Below, in pieces: positions 50,701 to 57,873 of a stretch of 64,000 nt of DNA. Origin of the DNA: Streptomyces xiamenensis (GTDB lineage Bacteria; Actinomycetota; Actinomycetes; Streptomycetales; Streptomycetaceae). The DNA is taken from positions 62,001 through 126,000 of the forward strand of contig NZ_CP009922.3 of the NCBI RefSeq assembly GCF_000993785.3, read 5' to 3'. The position numbers were made by a program, and so were the translations under genes. The notes beneath the pieces were generated by a model that was given only the letters and a program-made list of their open reading frames with translations, ran no database searches and was not told where the DNA came from. Position 1 is the stretch's first letter; the number at the start of each line of letters is the position of its first letter.

Positions 50701-51805
50701 CCTGATCCCACCCGACCCGCAGGAACTGCGAGCCGCGGCCGCCGACGGAACCGTGGTGGTCGTCAACACCAGCTTCTTGCGCTGCGACGCGCTCGTCGTC
50801 ACACGGGACGCTCTGCGCACCGTACCGTTGCCGGGCCTGAGCTTGGATGACGCGGGCGGAGTACGGGACCGGACAGAGGCTTTGCTCGCCGCGCTGTCCT
50901 CGGCGAGCCACTCACCGGACGAGGCCGGCCGCGTGCTGGGGGACACCCTGGAGTGGCTGCGTGAGACCGTTGTGGAGCCGGTACTCACCGTCCTGCGGTC
51001 TGCCGGACGGGATTCGGGACGCCTGTGGTGGTGCCCCACCGGCCTGCTCGCACTCCTGCCCCTGCACGCCGCCGGCGACCTTCCGGAACGGTACGCCTGC
51101 TCGTACGCCACTACGCTGAGGTCCTTGGCGAACGCACGGCGGCGAGCCGCCGGTAACCGAACCGACGGTGGTGACCGTCGCGCCGGCAGCGGCGATGGTG
51201 GTGGTGTACTCGTCGTGGACCAGGCCGATGTCCCTGGTCTGCTGCAGTTGCCGTTCGCCCGCAAGGAGGCACTGCGGCTGGTCACGCGGGTGAAGGAGCG
51301 CAGCCTGCTGGCCGGGCCCGCGGCCGACCGGCACGCCGTACTCAAAGCCCTGCCCCACCACTCGTGCCTGCACTTCGCGGGTCACGCCCGCCACGACCCG
51401 GTGCGCCCGGCCAGAAGCGGGCTGTACTGCCAGGGGGACGGCCGGCCTGCGCTGCTCACCGTCGAGGACATCTCGCGCCTCCGGCTCGGCGCCGCGGAGC
51501 TGGCCTTCGTGTCCGCCTGTGAGACCGCCCGGGGCTCGGCCAGACTGCCGGACGAGGCGCTGCATCTCGCGGGAGCTCTCCAACTGGCGGGCTACTCCCA
51601 TGTCGTGGCCGCCCAGTGGGTCGCCGAGGACACGGTGGCCCAGGAACTGACCGCACACTTCTACGCCGAACTGCGCCACCCCGACGCCCCCGATCGCCTC
51701 GACCCCGCCCGCTCCGCGTACGCCCTCCAGACGGCCGTCCGCAGCGTACGCCGACGCGTCGCCAATCCCCTGCTCTGGGCCGCCTATGTGCACACCGGCC
51801 CGTGA
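47714..51805 (+). CDS. TPR-repeat protein with C-terminal CHAT (caspase-like) protease domain
   Basis: This 1363-aa cytoplasmic protein has some 20 TPR/Sel1-like helical repeats over about 1-1000, with recurring phrases such as ALYLGNLACVMATVAKLAQD and AVALTNLAVVLLDRSGRLER, forming a long solenoid. A linker (about 940-1040) leads to a CHAT peptidase: HHSCLHFAGHARHDPVRPA with catalytic His1224, and AELAFVSACETARGSARLPD with nucleophile Cys1269, then AGALQLAGYSHVVAAQW. Both catalytic residues are present, so it should be an active separase-like protease. The TTG start at 47714 has GAGGAGGAG about 10 bases upstream; ATG 47747 is an alternative. TPR-CHAT proteins act as sensor-proteases, for example in type III-E CRISPR (Craspase) and gasdermin loci. 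Confidence 0.88.
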   Translation: MSTSRENDAARMGARALERYASWGAVRDPRVLEEAVDLLRRCRDLLPEGHPHRAAALAHLCAALRDRFVLRREEADLDAAVDSGRRAVAGALNTDPNLWMYRANLAGALNTLVQYRPLSPDSILDEAVACAAAAAGAVPVPFALLHSHLGVALAARAARGGSRAGPDSRKAADAFEAAVRTADPRDPQLAMYLTHLGVALHQRALGTEDPRERASSLREALNHTRRAANRCSPADPEYALYLGNLACVMATVAKLAQDDADFDVAVDTERRDVQSMPEELRARRMWLLVVALRLRYDRTHDPRDIEEVIEVCREALRSPDCGAVGTYLHEWGSAHLERFRQSGDLADAEAVIGLAERAVAAATGAERERAEALLAEAKAVQYRLAGVSAEGGAAGPGDGEDAAIAALEASCRRSPAGSVERALALSELGLTYLTRAIREWHAGRDDPSGALDRAVAVLREAAEPWMLEGERALPVLFNLGRSLGMLYERSGDLALLDEAVRHLESAEAIVGRNGAPQSAKVLSALGMALRERAERLDTVADLHRAVELTESAVRATPAGHPERALCLTHLGAALVSRYARLNKVADLQEAARVSREALRELRPATPPHDRAGVLTNLGVVLRRVYERSGASADLDEAIEVLRMAVEAAAPGSEGAGTAAANLCLALSESHDRNGTLQELDEAIDAGRLAVQAWQRGHARRAVALTNLAVVLLDRSGRLERRGDADEAVRCCQEALAATPDGHPVRARCLLGLSTAYTTRYLLTRSATDVTGAIDAAESALRAIPEDDARRVSGLTALAQALSLPAMHGESHADLARACAVFREAAAVEGVPTKVRFATAAHWALRAALLEDWTQAVDAYQVALAQLPLLAWHGLELEDRISGLAVSDSIACDAAAAALSDGRPETALQLLELGRGVLLAQAVEARFDTAQLEERHPALAERTAEIRQALHSAESSFADPATPAGKHRADARERRELVAELDGLIHEAYRLLGLDDYLIPPDPQELRAAAADGTVVVVNTSFLRCDALVVTRDALRTVPLPGLSLDDAGGVRDRTEALLAALSSASHSPDEAGRVLGDTLEWLRETVVEPVLTVLRSAGRDSGRLWWCPTGLLALLPLHAAGDLPERYACSYATTLRSLANARRRAAGNRTDGGDRRAGSGDGGGVLVVDQADVPGLLQLPFARKEALRLVTRVKERSLLAGPAADRHAVLKALPHHSCLHFAGHARHDPVRPARSGLYCQGDGRPALLTVEDISRLRLGAAELAFVSACETARGSARLPDEALHLAGALQLAGYSHVVAAQWVAEDTVAQELTAHFYAELRHPDAPDRLDPARSAYALQTAVRSVRRRVANPLLWAAYVHTGP

Positions 51806-51837
51806 GCCGCACTCATGTCACCCCGGAAAGGATCCCC

Positions 51838-52257
51838 ATGGATCTGCTGGTCTTCCTGGTCCCGATCGTTACCGGCATTGTCTGGGCCGGGAGCGGTGTG
51901 TACTTCCTGATGACCGACAACGAACTGCGCCGCTGCGGCATCCGCACCGAGGCCCGAGTGGTCGGCCCCGTCCCTGGCGTCACGGCATCGCACTCCCGCA
52001 GCTACGGCAACTGGGTGATCAACCCCCTGCTCAGCTTCACCACCCCGGACGGCCGAACCGTTGAGCAGGGAATCGGCAGCAAGAAGCGCGCCGTCCGAGT
52101 CCGCGCGAACACCCAAGTCACCGTGTTCCACTCCCCGGACGACCCGAGCAGACTTGCCATCGACGGCCACGGAGTCCGTGGACGCGCCTACACCGACATC
52201 GTGCTGGGAGTCTCCCTGGTCGCCATCTGCGCGCTGCTGATGAGCAGGGTGCTCTGA
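51838..52257 (+). CDS. DUF3592-like small membrane protein
   Basis: This is a 139-aa protein with one hydrophobic helix at each end, LLVFLVPIVTGIVWAGSGVY and IVLGVSLVAICALLMS. A soluble beta-rich part lies between, with GIRTEARVVGPVPGV, NPLLSFTTPDGRTVEQ and TQVTVFHSPDDPSRLAI. This matches DUF3592 ('..A.V...Y.....G......V.Y.P.DP....'). ATG 51838 follows GGAAAGGA and starts 32 bases after the CHAT stop. It may be a fourth member of the CHAT locus. The role of the family is unknown. Confidence 0.78.
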   Translation: MDLLVFLVPIVTGIVWAGSGVYFLMTDNELRRCGIRTEARVVGPVPGVTASHSRSYGNWVINPLLSFTTPDGRTVEQGIGSKKRAVRVRANTQVTVFHSPDDPSRLAIDGHGVRGRAYTDIVLGVSLVAICALLMSRVL

Positions 52258-52567
52258 AGCCGCGCCGACAGCACGCAAGGCTCCGTCGTGTCCGACAACA
52301 GGTTGGTCTCGGCGCATCCGGTATCCGACCGTGGCTTGAGACAGCAACCTGTTCCACGGGCTGGTCCGATATCACGGTCGACCTTGCGACACCCAGCGAC
52401 GATGTCCTCCGGCTGACGCTCGGGTGAAGAAATTACCGCCTTCGTTCGGGAAAGTCGCCGGATTCCGAGCAAGCAAGCTCCACACCTGCCACAGGGACGC
52501 GATGCTATGTCTCCGTTTCCACCCGCAGAGTACGGAGAATCAGCGGTAACACCCCGAATGATCGAGG
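52258..52567. other. 310-base stretch without a supported gene
   Basis: This lies between two convergent genes. ACAGGTTG at 52298-52305 and CAACCTGT at 52345-52352 are inverted arms 39 bases apart, which could be a weak terminator fold or an old insertion end. No coding frame is convincing. Confidence 0.3.
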
Positions 52568-52990
52568 TCAGCCCAGGAAGGTCAGGCGCACCTGGCGGTG
52601 GAGGTTGTCCTTGTTGGTGTCCACCAGGCAGACCGACTGCCAGGTGCCCAGTTGCAGGCGGCCCGCCATGACCGGGAGGGTGGCGTGCGGCGGGACCAGG
52701 GCGGGCAGCACGTGGTCGCGGCCGTGGCCGCGGGAGCCGTGGCGGTGGCGCCAGCGGTCGTCGGCCGGGAGCAGGTCGTTGAGGGCGGCCAGCAGGTCCT
52801 CGTCGCTGCCGGCGCCGGTTTCCAGGATGGCGACGCCGGCGGTGGCGTGCGGGACGAAGATGTTGAGGAGTCCGTCCGAGCCCGGTGCGACATCGGCGAG
52901 GAATTTGTGGCAGCGGTGGGTCAGGTCGATCACCGCCTCGGCGGATCCGGTGGTCAGCTGGAGCACGCTCGTGTGGAAGTAGTCGCTCAT
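52568..52990 (-). CDS. YjbQ/UPF0047-family protein
   Basis: This 140-aa protein has the full family pattern: TTGSAEAVIDLTHRCHKFLA, NIFVPHATAGVAILETGAGS, LLAALNDLLPADDRWRHRHG and LPVMAGRLQLGTWQSVCLVD. The HATAG motif with further His residues forms the conserved pocket of this trimeric fold. Members have been annotated as secondary thiamine-phosphate synthase from complementation in E. coli, but the physiological role is unsettled. ATG 52990 fits family starts. It stands alone before the rhamnose repressor. Confidence 0.88.
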   Translation of the reverse strand: MSDYFHTSVLQLTTGSAEAVIDLTHRCHKFLADVAPGSDGLLNIFVPHATAGVAILETGAGSDEDLLAALNDLLPADDRWRHRHGSRGHGRDHVLPALVPPHATLPVMAGRLQLGTWQSVCLVDTNKDNLHRQVRLTFLG

Positions 52991-53083
52991 GATCCACACG
53001 CTAGAGCCTGCGCGCCCCGCGCGGGACAGGCGGGTGAAGCGCTCGGAGTACCGGGGGCGTACGCCGGGCGCGGGGGCGGGCTC

Positions 53084-54106
53084 TCAGTGACGGGGCGCCA
53101 GGGTGGAGTCGCGGACGATGAGTTCGGGCTCCAGAACGATGCTCTGGTGCCGGTGACGGTCGGCCTCGTCGCCGGTCTCCTCCAGCAGGAGTTCCGCGGC
53201 CTGGCGGCCCATCCGGACGGCGGGCTGGCGTACCGAGGTGAGCGGCACGGCGGCGGCCGCGGCGAACTCGATGTCGTCGTAGCCGACCAGGGCGATGTCC
53301 TCGGGCACCCGCACGCCCTCGGCGAACAGGGCCTGGAGCACGCCCAGGGCCAGCAGGTCGTTGGCGCAGAAGACGGCCGAGGGCCGGGGGTCCATGCCCA
53401 GCAGCCGGGCGCCGGCGTCGCGACCCTCGGGGACATCGAGGCGGTCGGCCTCCAGCACGTGCAGCGCCGACGCGTCGAGGCCGGCGTCGGTCAGCGCGGC
53501 CAGGGCGCCGTCCCGGCGGTCCCGGCACTGCTGGAGCGACATCGGCCCACTCACATAGGCGATCGACGCGTGCCCCTGGTCGAGCAGGTGCTGGGCCGCC
53601 AGCCGGCCGCCCAGGACGTCGTCGACGGAGACCGAGCAGCCCTCGGCGCTGGGCAGCACGCGGTCCACCAGAACGAAGGGAATGCGGTGCCGGCGGAACT
53701 CGGTGAGGTTGCGGCCGGTCAGATCGGCCGGGGTGACGAGGACGCCGCGCACCCGCTGTTCGGCGAAGAGGGAGAGGTAGTCGGCCTCCTCGGTGACGCT
53801 CTGGGCGCTGTTGCACAGCATCACGCCCAGCGATGCGCCGCGTGCGACGCGCTCGGCGCCGGAGGCGACGTCCACGAAGAACGGGTTCGCCATGTCCAGC
53901 ACGAGCAGCGAGATGATGCGGCTGCGGCCGGCCCGCAGCTGGCGGGCGGACTCGCTGCGGACGTAGCCCAGCTCGCCGATCGCGCCGAGCACCCGCTCGC
54001 GGGTCTCCTCGGCGACCATGTGGGGGCGGTTGATCACGTTCGAGACGGTGCCGACCGACACCCCCGCGTGCCGGGCGACCTCTTTGATGCCCACCGTCTG
54101 TGCCAT
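53084..54106 (-). CDS. LacI-family repressor of the rhamnose regulon
   Basis: This 340-aa regulator has an N-terminal HTH, VGIKEVARHAGVSVGTVSNV with the hinge helix SARQLRAG, and a periplasmic-binding-like effector domain with LLVLDMANPFFVDVASGAER, DLTGRNLTEFRRHRIPFVLV and VFCANDLLALGVLQALFAEG. It is placed next to the rhamnose mutarotase gene. Two TGAAA..TTTCA-type sites with the CG-centred LacI pattern lie in the rhaM/rhaI gap, so rhamnose or rhamnulose is the likely inducer. Its gene ends 94 bases before the convergent YjbQ gene. Confidence 0.88.
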   Translation of the reverse strand: MAQTVGIKEVARHAGVSVGTVSNVINRPHMVAEETRERVLGAIGELGYVRSESARQLRAGRSRIISLLVLDMANPFFVDVASGAERVARGASLGVMLCNSAQSVTEEADYLSLFAEQRVRGVLVTPADLTGRNLTEFRRHRIPFVLVDRVLPSAEGCSVSVDDVLGGRLAAQHLLDQGHASIAYVSGPMSLQQCRDRRDGALAALTDAGLDASALHVLEADRLDVPEGRDAGARLLGMDPRPSAVFCANDLLALGVLQALFAEGVRVPEDIALVGYDDIEFAAAAAVPLTSVRQPAVRMGRQAAELLLEETGDEADRHRHQSIVLEPELIVRDSTLAPRH

Positions 54107-54162
54107 CCGACCTGCCCCGTTCTTCGCTCCGCCGCTCCCTGCCGCCGGGCCATGGTATGTGC

Positions 54163-54483
54163 TCAGGGGAGGTGGAAGACCTCGGTGAGCGGGCGCATCG
54201 CCTCGTCGGGCCGGGCGCCGTCCAGCGCTTCGAAGTACTCCCCCATGGCCGCCTGCCAGCGGGCGTTGACCTCGGTGGCGGCCATGGCGCGCTGGGCCGC
54301 CGCGAAGTCGTCCGTCTCCAGGTAGCCGACCAGCAGCCCGTCCTCGCGCAGGAACAGGGAGTAGTTGTGCCAGCCGGACTCGGACAGCGCCTGCTTCATC
54401 TCGGGCCACACGTCGGCGTGCCGTTCGCGGTACTCCTCGGTGCGGTCCGCGCGCACCTTCAGCAGAAAGCACACTCGTGGCAT
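54163..54483 (-). CDS. rhaM: L-rhamnose mutarotase
   Basis: This 106-aa protein is of the family's usual size. It opens MPRVCFLLKVRADRTEEYRE, then RHADVWPEMKQALSESGWHN and YSLFLREDGLLVGYLETDDF, matching RhaM with its conserved His (RHADVWPEM), Tyr and Trp pair for ring opening. It interconverts alpha- and beta-L-rhamnopyranose, giving the anomer used by the isomerase. It diverges from rhaI across an operator region. Its promoter is TTGACG 54552-54547 and TAGCTT 54529-54524. Confidence 0.92.
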   Translation of the reverse strand: MPRVCFLLKVRADRTEEYRERHADVWPEMKQALSESGWHNYSLFLREDGLLVGYLETDDFAAAQRAMAATEVNARWQAAMGEYFEALDGARPDEAMRPLTEVFHLP

Positions 54484-54497
54484 GGACCCGACCCTCC

Positions 54498-54618
54498 TGA
54501 AAGGTTTCATATTGGCCCTCGGCAAGCTAGTCATCCGCTCCGCCGGCGTCAAGATCATGGCCTGCCGTTCCCTTGACAGCGATCGAGGCGCCTCATAGCG
54601 TCTCTATGAAACGATTCA
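54498..54618. promoter_or_regulatory. divergent rhaM/rhaI promoters with LacI-type operators
   Basis: The plus-strand promoter is TTGACA 54573-54578, 17 bases, TAGCGT 54596-54601. The minus-strand promoter is TTGACG 54552-54547, 17 bases, TAGCTT 54529-54524. Operators TGAAACGATTCA (54607-54618) and TGAAAGGTTTCA (54498-54509) lie just downstream of each -10, over the predicted start points. The symmetric placement fits repression of both transcripts by the adjacent LacI protein. Confidence 0.7.
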
Positions 54619-54642
54619 CAGCTGCCCGGGAGCCCTGATCGC

Positions 54643-55803
54643 ATGACCGCTCCATCCGCCGTCAAGGCGGCCCTGACCACGCAGTCCATCGAGACCCCGT
54701 CGTGGGCTTACGGAAACTCCGGCACCCGCTTCAAGGTGTTCGCGCAGCAGGGAGTGCCGCGCACCCCGCGGGAGAAGCTGGACGACGCCGCCCAGGTGCA
54801 CCGGTTCACCGGTGTGGCGCCCACCGTGGCGCTGCACATCCCCTGGGACACGGTCGACGACTACGCCGGCCTCGCCGCGTACGCGGGCGATCTCGGGCTG
54901 CGGCTCGGCGCCATCAACTCCAACGTCTTCCAGGACGACGACTACAAGCTCGGCAGTGTCACCCACCCCGACGCCGCCGTGCGCCGCAAGGCCCTGGACC
55001 ACCTCCTGGCCTGTGTCGACATCATGGACGCCACCGGCTCGCGGGATCTGAAGCTGTGGTTCTCCGACGGCACCAACTACCCGGGGCAGGACGACATCCG
55101 GCTGCGCCAGGACCGGCTCGCCGAGGCGCTGGCCGCGGTGTACGAGCGGCTCGGGGACGACCAGCGGATGCTGCTGGAGTACAAGTTCTTCGAGCCCGCC
55201 TTCTACACCACCGATGTCCCGGACTGGGGTACCGCGTACGCGCATTGCCTGAAGCTGGGCCCGAAGGCACAGGTGGTGGTGGACACCGGGCACCACGCCC
55301 CGGGCACCAACATCGAGTTCATCGTCGCGCTGCTGCTGCGCGAGGGGAAGCTGGGCGGCTTCGACTTCAACTCCCGCTTCTACGCCGACGACGACCTGAT
55401 GGTGGGGGCGGCCGACCCCTTCCAGCTCTTCCGGATCATGTACGAGGTGGTGCGGGGCGGCGGCTTCACCAGCGACGTGGCCTTCATGCTCGACCAGTGC
55501 CACAACATCGAGGCGAAGATCCCCGCGATCATCCGCTCGGTGATGAACGTCCAGGAGGCGACCGCCAAGGCACTGCTGGTGGACGCGGCGGCCCTCGCGG
55601 CGGCGCAGACCTCCGGTGATGTGCTGGGCGCCAACGCCGTGCTGATGGACGCCTACAACACCGACGTCCGGCCGCTGCTGGCCGAACTGCGCCAGGAACA
55701 GGGACTCGACCCGGACCCGATGGGGGCCTACGCCCGCTCGGGCTGGGCCGAGCGCATCGTCGCCGACCGCCAGGGCGGTCAGCAGGCCGGATGGGGGGCC
55801 TGA
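54643..55803 (+). CDS. rhaI: L-rhamnose isomerase
   Basis: This 386-aa protein belongs to the Pseudomonas/Bacillus-type RhaI (TIM-barrel xylose-isomerase fold) rather than E. coli RhaA. Key segments are PSWAYGNSGTRFKVFAQQGV, TVALHIPWDTVDDYAGL, LKLWFSDGTNYPGQDDIRLR, MLLEYKFFEPAFYTTDVPDW, VVVDTGHHAPGTNIEFIVAL and GFDFNSRFYADDDLMVGA. Glu, Asp and His residues in these loops are the metal ligands. It converts L-rhamnose to L-rhamnulose. It is first in a plus-strand operon that runs at least to lutC. The next gene starts within 10 bases of its stop. Confidence 0.93.
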   Translation: MTAPSAVKAALTTQSIETPSWAYGNSGTRFKVFAQQGVPRTPREKLDDAAQVHRFTGVAPTVALHIPWDTVDDYAGLAAYAGDLGLRLGAINSNVFQDDDYKLGSVTHPDAAVRRKALDHLLACVDIMDATGSRDLKLWFSDGTNYPGQDDIRLRQDRLAEALAAVYERLGDDQRMLLEYKFFEPAFYTTDVPDWGTAYAHCLKLGPKAQVVVDTGHHAPGTNIEFIVALLLREGKLGGFDFNSRFYADDDLMVGAADPFQLFRIMYEVVRGGGFTSDVAFMLDQCHNIEAKIPAIIRSVMNVQEATAKALLVDAAALAAAQTSGDVLGANAVLMDAYNTDVRPLLAELRQEQGLDPDPMGAYARSGWAERIVADRQGGQQAGWGA

Positions 55804-55808
55804 TCAGC

Positions 55809-57848
55809 ATGACGCACTCGGACATCGTGGCGCAGTTGCTGGAGCGTTCGCACCGGCTGGGCGCCGATCCGCGCAACACCAACTACGCGGGTGGCAACAC
55901 CTCCGCCAAGGGCACCGCGAGTGACCCGGTCACCGGCGGCGACGTGGAACTGATGTGGGTCAAGGGCTCGGGCGGCGATCTGGGCACCCTGGCCGAGGGA
56001 GGTCTGGCGGCGCTGCGCCTGGACCGGCTGCGGGCTCTGAAGGACGTGTATCCCGGTGTGGACCGGGAGGACGAGATGGTGGCGGCCTTCGACTACTGCC
56101 TGCACGGCCGGGGCGGGGCGGCCCCCTCCATCGACACCGCCATGCACGGTCTGGTGGAGGCGGCACACGTCGACCACCTGCACCCCGACTCGGGGATCGC
56201 GCTGGCGTGCGCGGCCGACGGTGAGGCGCTGACCAAGGAGTGCTTCGGCGACAAGGTGGTGTGGGTGCCGTGGCGGCGGCCCGGTTTCCAGCTGGGTCTG
56301 GACATCGCGGCGGTACGGCGGGCGCACCCCGAGGCGATCGGCTGCGTCCTGGGCGGGCACGGGATCACCGCCTGGGGCGCCACCAGTGAGGAGTGCGAGC
56401 GCAACTCGCTGCACATCATCCGGACCGCCGAGGCGTTCCTGGCCGAGCGCGGCGCGGCGGAGCCGTTCGGGGCCGAGCTGCCCAGGTACGGGGCGCTGCC
56501 GCGGGACGAGCGCCGGGCCAGGGCGGCCGCGCTGGCGCCGGTGATCCGCGGGCTCGCCTCCACCGACAGGCCGCAGGTGGGTCACTTCACGGACTCCGAG
56601 CCGGTACTGGACTTCCTGGCCCGTGCCGAGCACCCGCGGCTCGCGGCGCTGGGCACGTCCTGTCCCGACCACTTCCTGCGCACCAAGGTCGCGCCGCTGG
56701 TGCTCGACCTGCCGGCGGATGCCCCGCTGGAGCAGGCGGTGGCACGGCTGAAGGAGCTGCACGCGGCGTACCGGGAGGAGTACCGGGCGTACTACGAGCG
56801 GCACGCCGAGCCGGGTTCGCCCGCGATGCGGGGCGCGGATCCTGCCGTCGTGCTGGTGCCGGGGGTGGGGATGTTCTCCTTCGGCAAGGACAAGCAGACC
56901 GCGCGGGTGGCGGGCGAGTTCTATGTGAACGCGATCGCCGTGATGCGCGGGGCCGAGGCGGTCTCCCGCTACTCCCCCATCGAGGAGTCGGAGAAGTTCC
57001 GCATCGAGTACTGGGAACTGGAGGAGGCCAAGCTGCGGCGGATGCCGCCGCCGGCTCCGCTGGCGACCCGCGTCGCGCTGGTGACCGGTGGGGGCAGCGG
57101 CATCGGCCGGGCGACGGCGCTGCGGCTGGCGGCCGAGGGCGCGTGCGTGGTGGTCGCCGACCGGGACGAGGCGGCGGCGCGTGCGGTGGCGCAGGAGCTG
57201 GGCGGTGCGGACCGGGCTGTCGCGGTGGCCGTCGATGTGACGTCCGAGGAGCAGATCGCGGCGGCCTTCGAGGCGGCGGCGCTGGCGTTCGGCGGGGTGG
57301 ACCTGGTGGTCAACAACGCCGGGATCTCCATCTCCAAGCCGCTGCTGGAGACCACGGCGGCCGACTGGGACCTGCAGCACGACATCATGGCGCGCGGCTC
57401 GTTCCTGGCCTCCCGGGAGGCGGCGCGGATCATGATCGCGCAGGGCATGGGCGGTGACATCGTCTACATCTCGTCGAAGAACGGGGTGTTCGCGGGACCC
57501 AACAACATCGCCTACGGCGCGACCAAGGCCGACCAGGCGCACCAGGTGCGGCTGCTGGCCGCCGAACTGGGCGAGCACGGCATCCGGGTCAACGGCGTCA
57601 ACCCCGACGGTGTGGTGCGCGGTTCCGGCATCTTCGCCGGTGGCTGGGGCGCCAAGCGGGCCGCCGTGTACGGCGTGGACGAGGAGAACCTGGGCGCGTT
57701 CTACGCCCAGCGGACCCTGCTCAAGCGGGAGGTGCTGCCGGAGCACGTGGCGGCGGCGGTCTTCGCGCTCACGGGCGGGGATCTCACCCACACCACCGGT
57801 CTGCACATCCCGGTCGACGCCGGGGTGGCCGCGGCGTTCCTGCGCTGA
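55809..57848 (+). CDS. rhaD: bifunctional rhamnulose-1-phosphate aldolase / short-chain dehydrogenase
   Basis: This 679-aa two-domain enzyme is of the TIGR02632 type. Residues about 1-400 form a class II aldolase with TNYAGGNTSAKGTAS, MHGLVEAAHVDHLHPDSGIA (zinc His) and CVLGGHGITAWGATSEECE. Residues about 420-679 form an SDR with VALVTGGGSGIGRATALRLA, LVVNNAGISISKPLLETTAA, and YGATKADQAHQVRLLAAELG, which has the YxxxK pair. The aldolase splits rhamnulose-1-phosphate into DHAP and L-lactaldehyde; the dehydrogenase domain then acts on lactaldehyde. With lutABC downstream, oxidation to lactate is the natural direction. ATG 55809 is preferred to 55791, which lies inside rhaI. Confidence 0.92.
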   Translation: MTHSDIVAQLLERSHRLGADPRNTNYAGGNTSAKGTASDPVTGGDVELMWVKGSGGDLGTLAEGGLAALRLDRLRALKDVYPGVDREDEMVAAFDYCLHGRGGAAPSIDTAMHGLVEAAHVDHLHPDSGIALACAADGEALTKECFGDKVVWVPWRRPGFQLGLDIAAVRRAHPEAIGCVLGGHGITAWGATSEECERNSLHIIRTAEAFLAERGAAEPFGAELPRYGALPRDERRARAAALAPVIRGLASTDRPQVGHFTDSEPVLDFLARAEHPRLAALGTSCPDHFLRTKVAPLVLDLPADAPLEQAVARLKELHAAYREEYRAYYERHAEPGSPAMRGADPAVVLVPGVGMFSFGKDKQTARVAGEFYVNAIAVMRGAEAVSRYSPIEESEKFRIEYWELEEAKLRRMPPPAPLATRVALVTGGGSGIGRATALRLAAEGACVVVADRDEAAARAVAQELGGADRAVAVAVDVTSEEQIAAAFEAAALAFGGVDLVVNNAGISISKPLLETTAADWDLQHDIMARGSFLASREAARIMIAQGMGGDIVYISSKNGVFAGPNNIAYGATKADQAHQVRLLAAELGEHGIRVNGVNPDGVVRGSGIFAGGWGAKRAAVYGVDEENLGAFYAQRTLLKREVLPEHVAAAVFALTGGDLTHTTGLHIPVDAGVAAAFLR

Positions 57849-57873
57849 GTCCCGACAACCCCCGAGGAGAGTT

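Noticed and set aside
52298..52352. Insertion-sequence ends suggested by ACAGGTTG/CAACCTGT
   Set aside because: The arms are short, no target duplication or transposase sequence lies between or beside them, and chance is likely.
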